This document shows positions 24,587 to 38,200 of a stretch of 64,000 nucleotides of DNA, one piece after another. The notes under the pieces are model-generated. The model saw nothing but the letters and a program-made list of their open reading frames with translations, did no database searches and was not told the origin of the DNA. Made by a program: the position numbers and the translations under genes. The DNA comes from Paulownia fortunei (lineage: Eukaryota; Streptophyta; Magnoliopsida; Lamiales; Paulowniaceae): the NCBI GenBank assembly GCA_019321725.1, contig CM033106.1, forward strand, positions 30,554,118 through 30,618,117, in the 5' to 3' direction. Numbering within the stretch: the stretch's first letter is position 1; each line of letters opens with the position of its first letter.

Positions 24587-27500
24587 TTAATTTGTCTTTG
24601 CTCTCTTCCATAAAATAACAGTGCCACCAAAATCAGAAGAAGCCAACAAATTCTCTCCATGATTCCAAGCAATGCCTATAACTGGGTAGCTATGACCCTG
24701 CAATTATAATCAAACATTGGAATGAATGTTGCAGATATAGCGTTCAAAAAACTATAAATCCTGGAATTCAATCGAGATTAACCTGCAGTTTGTTTACACA
24801 TGTATGCCTTGGCCGTGTTAAGTCGTAGAAGTAGACATTTGCATCCTCACTCCCAACAACTAAATTAGCATAAAAGATCAACCTCAGGAATGAAATACAC
24901 ATATTTGTTTGTGCACGAAGACAATTCCATGCATTAATAAATTGGCAAGCATACCTATGTATTCTCCTTTCTCAAGGGAAAGCAAAGGGCAAAAAGAGGA
25001 GCGGATGCTATGTAAACGTGGCGCCAATTTGAGTGCACAACGAAGTGTCAAATAACCTTGTACCTCCAAAGAAACACTACAGCACCAAAATGTCATCCGT
25101 CAAATCAAATATTCTAAAATTATATATGCACTAGAAACACAAATGTTTATTGAAGATAACCTGAAGAAAGACAAACTTCCATCTCGAGAAAAAGTCAGCA
25201 ACACTGGGCCGCGTGCCAGCAACGAAAAGGTTCTGTACTGGACGGTAGTGACTGGAGATTTGTGCTTGGCTTTGCTTCGATGTCGGTGAGAACGAGATAG
25301 GGCACCAGTATGTGAGTTCATAGTTACTGTGTATATACATCCCTGTGCAGTCAGTTGATGAAAAAAGCGTCTTAGAAAATAAGTCTAAAGCTTATCAGCA
25401 GTACAAAAACCTCCATGCCAACCACATACCTGAGCATCACCACAGAAAATAAGCTGACCGGTATGGTCATGGTCCATAGCTGTCACCTCACTGTCAAAAA
25501 TCGACTTATTGATTTTTCTGCCAGTACTAAAATTGAACACCTAGAATGCAAGTTATAAAAGAATGAGATGAACAATCTAAAGAAAATATAAGTATCTTGA
25601 GGAAGGAGAAGCTGTGGAGACAATGCTAATTTATTTCCCAACAATGAAGGCTTGAAATTTTCCCAGAATTTGGAAACTCTATTATTAAAAAAATTAGACA
25701 AGAAAAGACGAAAAATATGTATGCAATAAACTTAGCTATAAAAAAACATGATGTAATATCTACTACATCAGACAGTTTCTTAGGCAAGTTAATTGTTTGT
25801 TGCAACTAGTTCGGAATTTAAGAGAAGATGCCCCTAGTTTGGGCATCAGAGTACATTGTTGCTGAAGGCAAAATGAGATTAATAAATATGACAGTGACAA
25901 AGGAATTAAGAATAAAGGCAATAATTCTAAGGATTCAGAGATTTAACTATCCAGTAACATTAGTTTGATGTAACTAGTGAAAGTGGCACTGCAGCACACA
26001 AATTACCATTATCTCCTTATTTGCATTGCCAACTGAAAGAAAATTGTTGTTCACCTGCACAAATAAAGTAGAAAAAATAAAATTTCCCTGTACCTGTCAG
26101 CTAAATTCTTAAGACTGAAAACAATGGCAAGAATATAAGTCATGTCCTCACGGGATGAAAGCGAATACAAAGTTGTGAAGAGACTCCATAAATCACCCTC
26201 ATGCAAAGGCCTTTTGAGATATCCCATACTCGTACTGTCTTATCAATTGAGGCAGATGCAATGTACTGATTGTTTGCTGAGAAGTCAAAATCTGAAAGGA
26301 AAGAGATTTAGATCCCATGACGGCAAATTACTTGGCCAGCTCAAGCTACAAACCTTCCTATAACTTCTAAAAGAAATAAATTAAATGTATGTGGGAACAT
26401 GGATAAATTAGGATATACAGAGCAAAAGACCAAAATTCTTGTATCATAGCCAATAATTTTAAACTCACAGGAGCAATTTCAGATTACATTGGATTCTTCT
26501 ACCTAGGAGACATTGTAATACTAATTTCTCTGATTTTCAAAAAAGAAACAGTCCAGAGTAGGACATTGAGCTATCGAAGCTAGTCAATATACTTAGCTGA
26601 TTTATGTGCTTAGCAATAAGAAGCCTTCTGTTTCTTTCACTATTAACATATCACATAAGATGATTCCTCTCACAGGGATCCCGCAGCAATGAAATAAAAA
26701 CCAGTATGGAAGTATAGAAAAGATTACATAGTTAGTACCAGTTAATCCAACCTGTAACATCTTTTGTATGCCCTGTTAACTGCTTCAGAATTGACGGTGG
26801 CATAGAGACAGTACACACTGTCAAGCTTCCATCTGATGCTCCATAAGCAAGTAGATCCGAACTCATGTGGCCAAACTTTATGACCGTAACTATAAAAAAA
26901 AGATGGCCCATTAATTTCCTAAAATTACAACAATCCCAACTTTGAAAAATGAGCGATGATACAATTGTATCTGATTTTATTATGTCAGAAATTACCCATG
27001 GCCTTGCATTGGTCAAAAATGCAGTGCATCCCTACAAAAGAATATGCAGGTTCACCCTTTTTACGTGGGTACTCGATATCACTTGCATTAGAACTGAAAC
27101 TTGTGCTGTGGCTCAGTGCTTGGCTAAAACTTCGTATATCCTATAAATAGATCAAGAAGACATATACTGATATGATATTGTTCAAAGGAAAGGAGAACAA
27201 TTCTAATGTGGCTACTAATAAGCAACTTTGTTTATTATATTTCGCTAATGACTTACACTAGGCAAAAACATTTTAAATAAAGCTTCTTAAACATCAATGG
27301 CCACAAAATATTTCACAATATCCACTTTAAGCACCCAATACCAAAAGAACAAAACTTAGTGCAATCCATATATCAATTCAAATTAATGAAGTAGGTTGAA
27401 AATTAAAAATTTGCGCTCTTACCAACTAGTCATATCCATGAAAATTCTTACAGGTAACAGCTTAACTACACACAAAATCACATACAAATTTGCATAGTAA

Positions 27501-29492
27501 ATACAGAATAAGCATGCATATATTTCTATAATCTTCTATTTATGCACAACCAGAGAAAGCCACTGGACCACCAGTCTCGTTGTCACAGTTCTCCAAATCA
27601 AGCACGCTAGAGACATGTGAATATCAAGAGGAGACACCAACAGTAAAACTTTTTGCCACAAAAAATAAAAATACTGAATTAAAGAGTTATAATTTTAAGA
27701 TCACCTATCAAAGAATTAACAGTAATCATTTTACATTCTTAGCTTTCCATAAGCCAAACAGGATAAGACCCTTTTGTAGACTTTGTAACTACTATTTTTG
27801 TTTACTTACTTTATTAGAAGGGGACAGTTGCCGAGCAACTCCAGTTAACTCCTCCTTTATAAGTCTTAATACTTACTTGTTCCAGGGTTTATTATTGCCA
27901 GCATGGTGCCCACGAATACTCAAATAACCTATTACTGGTTCTATTACTATTCTCAAGTAGTTCAGTGTAAATAGAATACAAGGGAAAGAATGAAATGACG
28001 ATAGAGGAGGGCACATACCCTGCTATTACTCCAGCTGTCTGCCTCAAAGAACGGGGAAAGTGGACTTGGAGATGGTACCCATCGTCCACTGATGCATCAA
28101 CCAGTAAATTAACCTGATGTGAGAATCGTATGGAAGAAAAACTTAAATAATAACCTTATATCAAAAAGATGCATGCATATAAACTTATTAGAAACTTGTA
28201 ACTAAAAGTTTGAATAGCTGCATAAAAACAAGCTCAAGTAGAACATATTTTCATGACAAAAGTTCGCATTTGCTTTCAGAAGATAAAATAGAGTAATAAT
28301 TACAAGAAACTTGTTCATCACTAGTCATCAAAATCAGAACCAGAATTTAGCAACCTGTGTCCGGGAGTGCTCGAGTGGCTTGGTGTCTGTAAACTCTCCC
28401 AATTTCTTGGCCTATTAATGTAATTACGGTATGCCACATAACCTTTTCCATTACATCTCCAGCCCTACAATATGCAACCAGAGCATTTAATCAGAGGGAT
28501 GAAATCATGAAATGAACTTAATAAGATTGATATACTGTACATGAAGAAATTATTCAAGTACTACAAAAATCTACTTGCTGAAATGTTCCCCCAAAGGATA
28601 AAAAGTAGAAGAAAATTATCCAGAGACATTAACCAACGAGGATTAGATAAACAAATAATGAGAATACTGAGTGCTACTAACATTAAGGCATTGACTTCAC
28701 CAGTTAACAAGACAAGATATAAGAATACTCTTTAGAGGAAGAGTGCTTTCAAACAATGTGATACAAAGCAACAAATAGGATACTATTACATGAAATCAGA
28801 ACGCTCCAACTAGCTTCTATTGACCTTTTCTTTATTCTTTTTCAATTGTTGATTCAATCATAGAACTAACCAATATATAAGCTTTTTCATGTATTTACTG
28901 GGCAAACCTGGTTGTACATCAAGACACATTTCATCATACGAATTTACAATGATTATACATAACTGTATCCTAAATTAAAATTTAATTACAATCTCGAAAG
29001 TAGATGCTTCAACTAACTTTTTGCTCGTAATTTTTTGGCATGCACAGCGCTCACGTATGTAAACGTGCAGCCACTAGTTATTGCTGACAAAATGCGGAGT
29101 TTATTTATCTTGAAATTTAGGAAAATCTAATTCCTGATGCGCCTGTTTTAGAGTGGCAATGCTTCAACGGCGATCTCTTCCAAAAATCTAGTGAAAACAC
29201 CTATTTCCGACATATATGTATAATTTACGGCATGCAGATGTAAATCGAGATACATACTTATAAAGGCGAAGTAGAAAAATACCTTGCGGCGGACAACGCC
29301 GGCCTGCGCCTTGCGGTAGAGAAGGAGGCGGCGGATTCCGATGTAATTGGGATCGGAATCGGGAGGCGAAGGCTGAAGCAAGCAACTGAAGAATTCTGGA
29401 TCTGAATCCACATCTTCTTTTCTTTTTTCATCGTTTTTCGATTTCGGATCGTCCTCTTCCGGCGAGATGCTGTCGACCGTAGGATCGGCCAT
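24587..29492 (-). CDS. WD40-repeat protein, WDR13-like
   Basis: Twelve exons on the minus strand: 29492-29283, 28464-28355, 28088-28019, 27140-26996, 26889-26752, 26291-26152, 26054-26007, 25540-25430, 25342-25161, 25076-24955, 24859-24783 and 24697-24587. They total 1464 nt in continuous phase, 487 residues. An acidic, charged N-terminus (about 1-40) is followed by a conserved GWRCNGKGYVAYRNY segment, a Ser/Pro-rich linker, then WD40 repeats from about residue 170 to the end. Repeat signatures include FGHMSSDLLAYGASDG, LTGHTKDVTDFDFS, DKTVRVWDIS, AMDHDHTGQLIFCGDAQG, GSEDANVYFYDL and GHSYPVIGIAWNHGENLL..GTVILWKR. This is a conserved plant family often named after WDR13. I know no established biochemical function; scaffolding is inferred from the propeller fold. 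No signal peptide is visible. It lies on the same strand as the PAP genes. Confidence 0.88.
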
Positions 29493-31340
29493 TGTGAATT
29501 GAACTCAATTTCAACTCTTCTTCATCAATTAAAGTTTCCGATTTCTTTCGGTGATGAAGAGTATGAATTGCGAATCGTGTGTTCGGAAAATTGAACGAGA
29601 GAGTACCGATTGAGGAGTTATTTACCGTTTAACGATTCTTTATGTTTGGGGTTTTCAGTTGGCGCTTTGAGCTTTGGTGATGAAGAAGAGAGCTGCACGA
29701 TTGTGTTGCACTACGTGCTCTGGGGATTGTTCCAAGTTGTTCTACCTTTTTCATCAGTTTTGACTTTTCTTTTTTCTCTTTTTGAATTAGTTTTAATTTT
29801 TTCTTCTCTCTGTAAATTTATGCTGTAAACCTTCTTTTCTCTTTTTGCATGCATCAATGATAGGTAGGTAAAAGCACTAAGATAGTTTGTTGGAGACCTT
29901 CTTGCTCGTATAATTTTATTGATTATGAATTTAAATTAATTAAGAAATTGATTAATATCTTTTTTTTTTAAAATAATAATAAGCAGATAAAAATAATTCA
30001 CAATTAAAAGTATTTTGAAATTTGTAATTCATAAAAAAATTATTTAATTCTAATATTTTAACCCAATTAGTTAAATTTGAACATATATTTCTCATATGAC
30101 CATGGCCAATATTTAGTCGTCAAAAATGTTATTGTCAAAGAGGAATAATATGTTACAATGTACAACAAATATTAAATAGTTAAAATAAACACATAAATGT
30201 CTGTGTGTTGAGATAATTTTTGTAAATAAGATGAGAATTGAATTAATTTATCACTTGACCAATTAGATTAAGCTTTAATGAACTAAGATAGGAATTCCAA
30301 TTGTTATATCTTCCACTCTAATAGGACTTGAATCAAACAATTAGAAAATTTGATTCCTAATCTATAATTAATAAAAAGCATAAAAAATTGATCATAGCTT
30401 TTTTATTCCTAATCTAGAATTAAAAAAAAAAACCATAAAAATTTGACTGCTACTCTATACTTAAATAACATATGAAAATAGAACTGGTTTATAACTTGAC
30501 CAAATAGATTAACTAGGAATTTCAAATTTTATATCTTCAAGTGTGAGAGAGAATTGCCACATGTGAAATTCAACACAATTTGATTATAGCTTTTTGATTC
30601 ATAATCTCGAATAAAAAAAAAAACATGAAAATTTGATTGCTACTCTATTCTTAAATAACATATGAAAATAGAACTGGTTTATAACTTGACCAAATAGATT
30701 AACTAGGAATATCAAATTTTATATCTTCAAGTGTGATAGAATTGCCACATGTGAAATTCAACACAATGAAAAATTGTTGCTAAAAAATTTGAAATTTGAT
30801 TATAATCTATAATTATATAAAAAATTAAAATTTTGATTGCTAATTTTTAGGTAAATAAGAAAAAACTTAAAGATGCATATGTTATATTTAAATTGGTATC
30901 AAATCTAAGTAAGTATTTTATATATAATAACAAAACCTCAGACGTCTGTGTAAAGTTATCTGAGTAATATAAAAACTAATCAAACCTTGTACTTACAGTC
31001 GATGTGGGACAACATAACAACTCAGATATACAAATTTTAGTATTGATTATCCATCATCACTGTATAAAATCTTATTTTTAAAATGAATTTTTGTACTAAA
31101 TTTCTTCAACATGTGGCTTCGCATTTCATATTGAAAAAAATTACAGTACAGTTCGTGTTCTCTTACAATCTAAAAGCAGCCATTACTTGACTTTTGTTTT
31201 AAGCACCCATCCCATTCTAAGTTTTCTGGGCAAGTTGCACGGAGGTGTTTAAAAATTCGCACTCACTTCAAAATCTTCATTTCAAACTGCACAAGGGAGA
31301 GTCAAGGAGAACTGAAAAAGTTGATATAAGTTCCAGTTCT
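29493..31340. other. WD40-gene 5' flank and PAP10 3' flank
   Basis: Non-coding DNA between two same-strand genes. It holds the WD40-gene promoter and leader near 29.5-29.7 kb, an AT-rich tandem repeat block at 30236-30800, and the PAP10 3' UTR near 31.1-31.3 kb. No gene is recognised. Confidence 0.55.
30236..30800. repeat. Tandem array, ~190-bp unit, three copies
   Basis: The block starting AGAACTGGTTTATAACTTGA near 30480 recurs exactly 190 bp later near 30670, with near-identical flanks (both followed by AACTAGGAAT and TTTTATATCTTCAAGTGTGA). A third, more diverged copy lies upstream from about 30236 (ATTTATCACTTGACCAATTAGATTAA, then AGGAATTCCAATTGTTATATC). The copies are separated by A-runs and repeated TTTGATT(G)CTA(CT) stretches. 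It is probably an AT-rich satellite-like duplication; no coding content. Confidence 0.8.
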
Positions 31341-34300
31341 TCAAGATTGAGCAGTCGTGGAATCATCAACCGGATGCCAGTATCTGTTGAAAAACCACAA
31401 GGAATCAGCTTGCACGGCAAATCCATCCTGATTACGGTGCCAACTGTAGTAAGCATGGGTTCTGTTCTTGATATCAAATGTTGCATGGCCGAAGCTGGCC
31501 TCCCGGAAAGCTGAGTACTTAGGCTGTGGCTGTGTCATGCTGAAAACAGAATTAAGGTAACATTAGCTATAACTCTTCTGCTTGGGAAGTAAATACTTTA
31601 TATAAGGTTGAGTTAAGAGGGCAAATATTAAGTCTTACTTGGTGGCCAGGCCTTCAAGATTTCCTCCATCTCCAATGGTTATATATACAGGGGCAGACTG
31701 GTCACTCACTGGAGAGCAAATTCCGTTCACAATATTGTAAGCAACGTTAGACACACGTTCCTGCAACGTAGAAGATAGTTCTCAAGTCAAGGCATAAGAA
31801 AAGAAACCGAAATTTTTAGATGAACATGAGTATACTGAAAACAATGTGAATACAAGGTATGCATATTATATGACTGATAAAAACTCTAGAAAGTCTTTGG
31901 ATTCTTGGTTTTCCTCTAAGCTACGCCATTATTTTGACGCATAGAAAGAAGCCTATTTTGCTGTTATATGCGAATAACAAGTAGATAAGCATCCTCGTAT
32001 CAAACAATGAAGAGGAAAAGAAACAAAACTAATTGGGAAGCTGAAATTGGCACCACATACCGATCGCTCATATGCGTGAACATGGCCTGCAAATACGACA
32101 TCGACTTTGTATTTGACAAACCATGGCTCATACATGACTCTCATGGTTTCTCCTTCCATATAGTGATAGTTATAGCTATTGTACCATGGAGAATGCATAA
32201 GAACAATCAGCCACGGTGTCTCAGACCTGTTAACTTTTGGTAGCTCCTCTTCAAGCCACTGATACTGAGGAGTGTATTTGCCTTAAAAGAAATAAGGGAA
32301 AAGAAAACAAAAAATTAGTGTTAAACATCAAGGTAAAGTACTTTAAATAAATAAATTTTATATCTGTACTTAAAGAGTAAACAGAAAGCAATAAAGAATC
32401 ATATCTGAACAAGTCAGAATCAAATCTTTTAAGTATAACATTAGTAACATAAACTTATACTGATCTGGCCATTCAGATTATTAATGATTTCAAATTGCAG
32501 TTGGGATGAGGGCATAAAGATATCTCAATAATCATTCAAAATTAACATAAATTGTTGATGAAGCCAGTAACAGAATCTTTTTCATTATATAACAGAATCT
32601 TTTTCATTATATAACTTAGAAGGTCAACAATCAAAACTGTTGTATGATCAGCACAAAAGACAACTAAAACAAAATATCTGACTGTTTCTCCACATATGCA
32701 ATCTACTTCATTCTGACATGTGCGTAGAAGATGATATAATCAGGAGACATTTTTCTTGAATCAGATGCATTCTTACCATATGCCGAATATGAAGACAAAA
32801 CTATGATGTATGCTGAAGCTCTCTTGATAGAGTACCAAAATGGAGCAGTACTGTCTGATGCTTTGTAAGGGACATGATACCGATGGGTATAAGGCTTGAA
32901 GGGTTTGGTTTCACCCTGCATGCAATGGCCAGTACTTTGTCACGAATTCATTTCTACTTCCAAGTACGAGAAGTAACCAGTTTAAAATCCAAGACTAGAA
33001 AAAATAAATAAATAAATAAAACGAGAGTGTTCAAATGTTAAATATTGTCAAAGCTTCGTTTCAAACTCCATTAACTAGCTAATTCTTTTCACAAGGTACA
33101 GAACCAAAATTAATACCAGAGGCGGCATTTTGAGCAGGAACAGATGGTTGTAGGGTTATAGCAGTTAAACAAAAATTGCTACGTATGGAGCTCCAGATTC
33201 AAGTTACACATTGGAAAAAGATAATATGATCCACACAAATACATATCAGTTCCATGCTATGTTGTTTGAAAGAACCATATATCCCCTCTTGTAATAAAAC
33301 TAGTAGAAAAAATCTAGCCAATGTGGGGATTGTTGCCAGAAAATCAGGATTGGACTGTCAAAATAATGAAGAAACTTCTTGTGGAGAAGATTATATTTCC
33401 GAATAATGAATTTGCATGACACTTACGATTTCCGGAGCAAAATCAATTTCATGATTTCCGGCTGTCCAAATCCAAGGTTGATAAGCCACACTTCTTTCGA
33501 CAAACCTTCCCCATGTATCCCATCTCACATTGTCATGATTAGGATAGTTGTCAGCATAAGAAAGATCTCCAACAAACAACACGGTTTGTCCCTTGGTTGG
33601 ATTTCGTTCATAATGTGTAAGCGTCAAATTGGAATCATAACTCTGGCCAAGATCCCCTACAATGAACAAAATGGTCAAAGGTTGCTACTCACATTGAGAC
33701 ATGGATATTTTAAGGAAGTACTAAGATTCAAGCTTTGTGCTTTCAGATTACCATTCAGCAGAAAGCCAAACAAATGTTAACTCAACTTTGCTAATATCAT
33801 CTTTTGAGTGCATTTAACACTTTACTTTCCAAAAATTTAAATATTCTCAACCATGTCAACCAATGTCGAAGGTAGAGTTGATATTTCAGCATCGTGCATT
33901 TGGAGCACCATTCAACAGAAAGCCATAACAAACGTCGCTTCAACTTGTGAAAAGTCTTTATTTGAGTGCTATTAGCTTTTCTTTTCAGAAATTATTGTAC
34001 TTCTAAGAAAATGATTTTCAATTGAATATTATCCCCCAATAAGGTAAATGCGCCATATTCCAGGGCAGGCAAAACATTATGCTGTGACAATAATGAATAT
34101 TGTATCCCCACCAAATCCCTTTTCCTAGATCTGATCATCCCCTGTATTTATTTTGACCATCTTCAAAATGATCATTAGTCACAAAATCTAAAAGTTTCTA
34201 AGCAAACATAAAGACCATTAAATTACAGTACCAATAATTATAGCACTAAAATTAGATAATTAGGTGAAAAATTAAATACCTATAAGACCAAAAGTATATG

Positions 34301-35213
34301 GAACATCAGGGCCAACTTCTGGAGGTGTAGTGAACCAGAACGTTCTTGTCGTGTGCCCAATTCCAACCTCATAGTAATATTTGGTGTCATACTGCCCCCC
34401 AAGAAAAGTAAAGAGTTCATGTCAAAATCACCAGCATTTTGATGCAAAGAGCTTCTTGTGATTATAAAGGCCAGATATGAGTATAAAGCAGGACATTTTA
34501 GGTAACGTAATCTTATTGAAGAAAAAAAATATTATGCTCAAGACAGAACAAAAAAAAAAAAAGATTAAAAAATTAACCTCCAATTTTTTTATAGTGCAAT
34601 GATGGATATAACCAGAAGTATAATTGTAAAATTTGTACTTGGTCAGGGTCCCCTTTGCCTTATTCTTGTGATTGCTGTTCTCAGCCCAATACAGAACTAC
34701 GTTTGAACCTGCCTCATCTACAGTGACCCATGATACAATCACTGCTTTTCCTACATGATCTCCTTGAGTTATATGTACCTAAAACCAAACAAAAATTAAC
34801 ACACAATATATTAAATAGTACAGAAAAACCCCGAAAAATAAATAAATCAGAATACTGAAATAGCAAAGCATGTAAAATACTGCAATGTAAAAATGTACAA
34901 ATCAAGGAAACCCAAAAAACAATAAAAAGGCAAAAGATACTAATTTACAGACACAATATAAAACTCTCGAATTCAATGATTTGTCAACAGAAAAGGAAGT
35001 TAAATAAAAATAAAAAGGTTTTGAAAGAGATACCTGTTGAGGCGCATTATAGCCGGGAGGCACCTTGAAGACATCACTGTCCAAGGGCATATCAACAGTC
35101 TTCTCAACTTTCCTCACAAAACTGCTCGTGATCCCTCCATTGCACAAAACCACAGCATTCAAAACCACAGCAGCTACAACAGCCAGCAAAAACGTCGTTC
35201 CCGATGCAACCAT
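31341..35213 (-). CDS. PAP10: Purple acid phosphatase, PAP10 type
   Basis: Exons 35213-35034, 34778-34578, 34391-34280, 33656-33427, 32915-32777, 32281-32061, 31760-31639 and 31539-31341 total 1404 nt, 467 residues, matching AtPAP10 (468). Secreted metallophosphoesterase that releases phosphate from organic esters at the root surface (family knowledge). The N-terminus is a signal peptide (about 1-26, ending LNAVVLCNG), then the phrase [22 protein letters not shown], a fibronectin-like N domain, and the catalytic domain. All metal-ligand motifs are present: GDLG (D166), GDLSYAD (D195, Y198), GNHE (N232), VLMHSP (H317) and AGHVHAYER (H354, H356). I chose the ATG at the signal peptide; the frame is open a few codons upstream without another ATG. 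Introns carry only local duplications. A broken tandem copy lies 3.6 kb upstream. Confidence 0.94.
32571..32614. repeat. 22-bp tandem duplication in PAP10 intron
   Basis: The sequence CAGAATCTTTTTCATTATATAA occurs twice head to tail, starting at 32571 and 32593, inside the intron between the exons 32915-32777 and 32281-32061. It looks like a simple slippage duplication. Confidence 0.85.
33748..33990. repeat. Diverged direct duplication in PAP10 intron
   Basis: CCATTCAGCAGAAAGCCA near 33751 and CCATTCAACAGAAAGCCA near 33908 start two similar ~80-bp stretches, each continuing with AACAAA, a CAACTT core and TTTGAGTGC. The offset is about 157 bp. The duplicated DNA lies within the intron between exons 34391-34280 and 33656-33427. 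Confidence 0.6.
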
Positions 35214-38200
35214 CTTCTTATCCCGTGCGTGCACCAAGAACTTAGCCTGCTTAACCTGCGCACACCCCAGTTCACCCGATCACCACGCTCCTCCTCGAAC
35301 AAACAACTCTTTCTTCCTCTCACATTCACACACAGGAATGAAATGAAGAGAAATAAATACAAACGTAGAGAATACTATTATGCTGAATTAACGGGGAATA
35401 TTATTAATAATTCCACGAGTTTGTCGGGGAATATCCTATGATTTATACGAATACGTAGGTTTTAAGAGTCAACCGATTTTATCTACGGCGCTGGATTTTC
35501 ATCTAGATTTCATACATCTCGAGTTGCGGACCTGTCATATATATATATATATATTTTGACACCATTTTTGAAGAAAAGGGTAAAAGCTGGGGAGTGAGAA
35601 CAAGAGGCAATAGTGTATGGAGGTGTGACGTTGACTTTATTTATGGTTTGGGACAAAAAGCGCATCTTCTTTCTTGTTAAGATTTCGATGCAATTGAAGA
35701 CTAAGGTAAAAATTAAGCATTATTAAACTTTAAAGTGCATTTATGTAGGATGAAAGTCTAAATTAATGGTCTGACTTGAAATTGAGGACATGTTATGTGG
35801 TGTATATTTAATGTTTGATGTGTGCATGGAGAAGATTTAGATCTCAGCTTTGGATTATGATCAATTTATATCTACTTTTCTGTGTTTAATAATAATCATT
35901 TTTTAATTAAAATAATAGTATAATATTACTAACTCTCAATCATTTTTTTTAAATGATGGTGTAAAACTAAACAAAAATAACATTTTTTTCAACTATCATT
36001 TATTACTCTCTTTTGTTTTTTTGGTCAATCTCATTTAAAACTAAGTCAAATTAGCCCCCATAATTTATTGGTTCAGTTAGCCATTATTGGCTCTTTTAAT
36101 TTAGTTATGAAAAGTATATTGATTTATTTATCAAAATTTATCTGGATACTACATAATACAATAAATGCTAAAGAATTTGTGATTATATGATATTAATATA
36201 AGTACATTTAACCAAAACATTACTTGATATAATTAAATCCTATATCATACGGCAGAAATAAATTCACCAGTTTGGTCCGTATGATATTTTGTGCCAAGAT
36301 CATTCAATCACGAAATGTTGGAGAATCTGGTAGACGTGATTTCGCCCCTACAGAAGTTTTTTTTCCATGTGAGAGGTTATATTTAGATTTTATTGAAAAA
36401 AACCAAAAAATAAAAAATAAAAATTAAACTTCTTTACTTTTTTGATAAAAGATATATAAATAAATCGATATATGTCATAATTATGTTACTGCAGCCAATT
36501 TTCTTTGCGCTTTCTTCCAAAAAAGTAAACAAGAAAAAAAAATATTTTATTTGTGATGTCCAAATCAAAATTCAAGTTTCAAGCATGCTTTGGAATTGAA
36601 TCCTTAAACATACAATTCTTTGTCTTAATATTATCCTCACAATCAAAATCCAACAAAAGTTCACCAATTTTCAATTAAACTATTACAAAATTTTATTTTA
36701 AAACCTAAAGCTTTATTTGTTTTTTTTTTTTTTTTTTGGTTTGTTATTGGAGAATGCATTTTGGGATAATGTATTGAAAAATATGTGTATTAGGAGAAAA
36801 ATATATTAAAAAATGTATTGTATATTTTGGTTCTATTTTATGAGTGAATAAATTAAAAATAAAAATAACAACAAAAATTGATACCAAACATAGGCTAAAT
36901 ATCTTGTCCTAAATATAGACAATTTTGTTTTATTGGCACAAGTCTTCTAACTTTTTCAAGAGCAATCAATTCAAAATACAAGAATTAAATGTAAATGGTA
37001 GGTAGTTGATATAAATTGGAGTAGGCGATAAGACTAAAGCAGATAGCATTGCATATGAACTCTGCAATAAAAAGTCATGACTCGAGTGTAGAGTCGTCGC
37101 CAAGGACAATAGCATGGGTCAGACTCAAAGCCGATAAAATGGAAAACTCTAAATTCCATTGAAAGCGGCTTTTCATGATGCAAACTTCTTTGGATTTTTC
37201 TTCTTTTTAGTAAAAAGAAAAAGAAAACAAAAGCTATTATTAATATTATTATTATTATCCATAAAACGAAATCAAGTTACAAAAAGCCACAAATTTTTTT
37301 CTTACAGTAATTATTATCTAATTTTTTTGCTTTTTTTTTTCTCCCCAAAATTTTAAAGGCTATGTATCCAAATAATTATCTTCGTTTGTTACTCTTAAGA
37401 GTCTTTTAGAATAATATCTCTTTTCATATATATCTAGGTAAAATAAAATTGTGTGTCAAATAGCCTTTTATTGGATCTACTATAATCTCAAATTCGAATT
37501 TTGAAACATGAATTGTTGATTTAAAAGAAATATCCTGATGTTCATTTGTTGATTTCTTAAGTTGATATCTATTTTTTGACCATATAATTATAACTGTAAA
37601 CACATTATTTTAGTATATACTTAGTGAGAAATATTAAAAAATTATGACATTAAATAATAAATTTGTGCTTCATATTTTTTTAAAACTTTTATTTATTATT
37701 TACTCACTGAAATCTAAATTTTAAATACAGCCTTAAAAAACACAAAAATAATGCAAAGGAAGAAATATTGTGGGGGCATCTCCAATTCTCTACTTGCTCG
37801 GAACGGTGGGGAAAATCAACTACTGCCAATGATAATCATGACAGAATCTCCTATCCAAATGGGAAACTGGAAAATAGCACTGGTATTGGACTAGAATAGC
37901 CAAGTCTTTGCCTTCCACTGGTGGACCAAATAAAATGACCAGCATGCCTCAGCCACAATTAGTGAAATATTGGACCCAAGGACATCGCAAGTGGAGTGCG
38001 AATGCCAAAATTATATGTGAAGTGATAATTTATTTCTTTTTTGGTAAATGTTCACTCAATTAGTCAACTTTCAAGGACGTTTGAGCAAAAGAATTGGCCC
38101 AGTGGCACACAACCAAGCAGAACTACATATAAAATGATTTTGCGTTCGTTGTAATATTTATGCTTTTCAAATTTTCAATGAAAAGAAAGCGGTGTAAATA

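Noticed and set aside
35211..35237. Longer PAP10 N-terminus starting upstream of MVASG
   Set aside because: The extra codons have no ATG; the first ATG in frame (35213) also begins a normal signal peptide.
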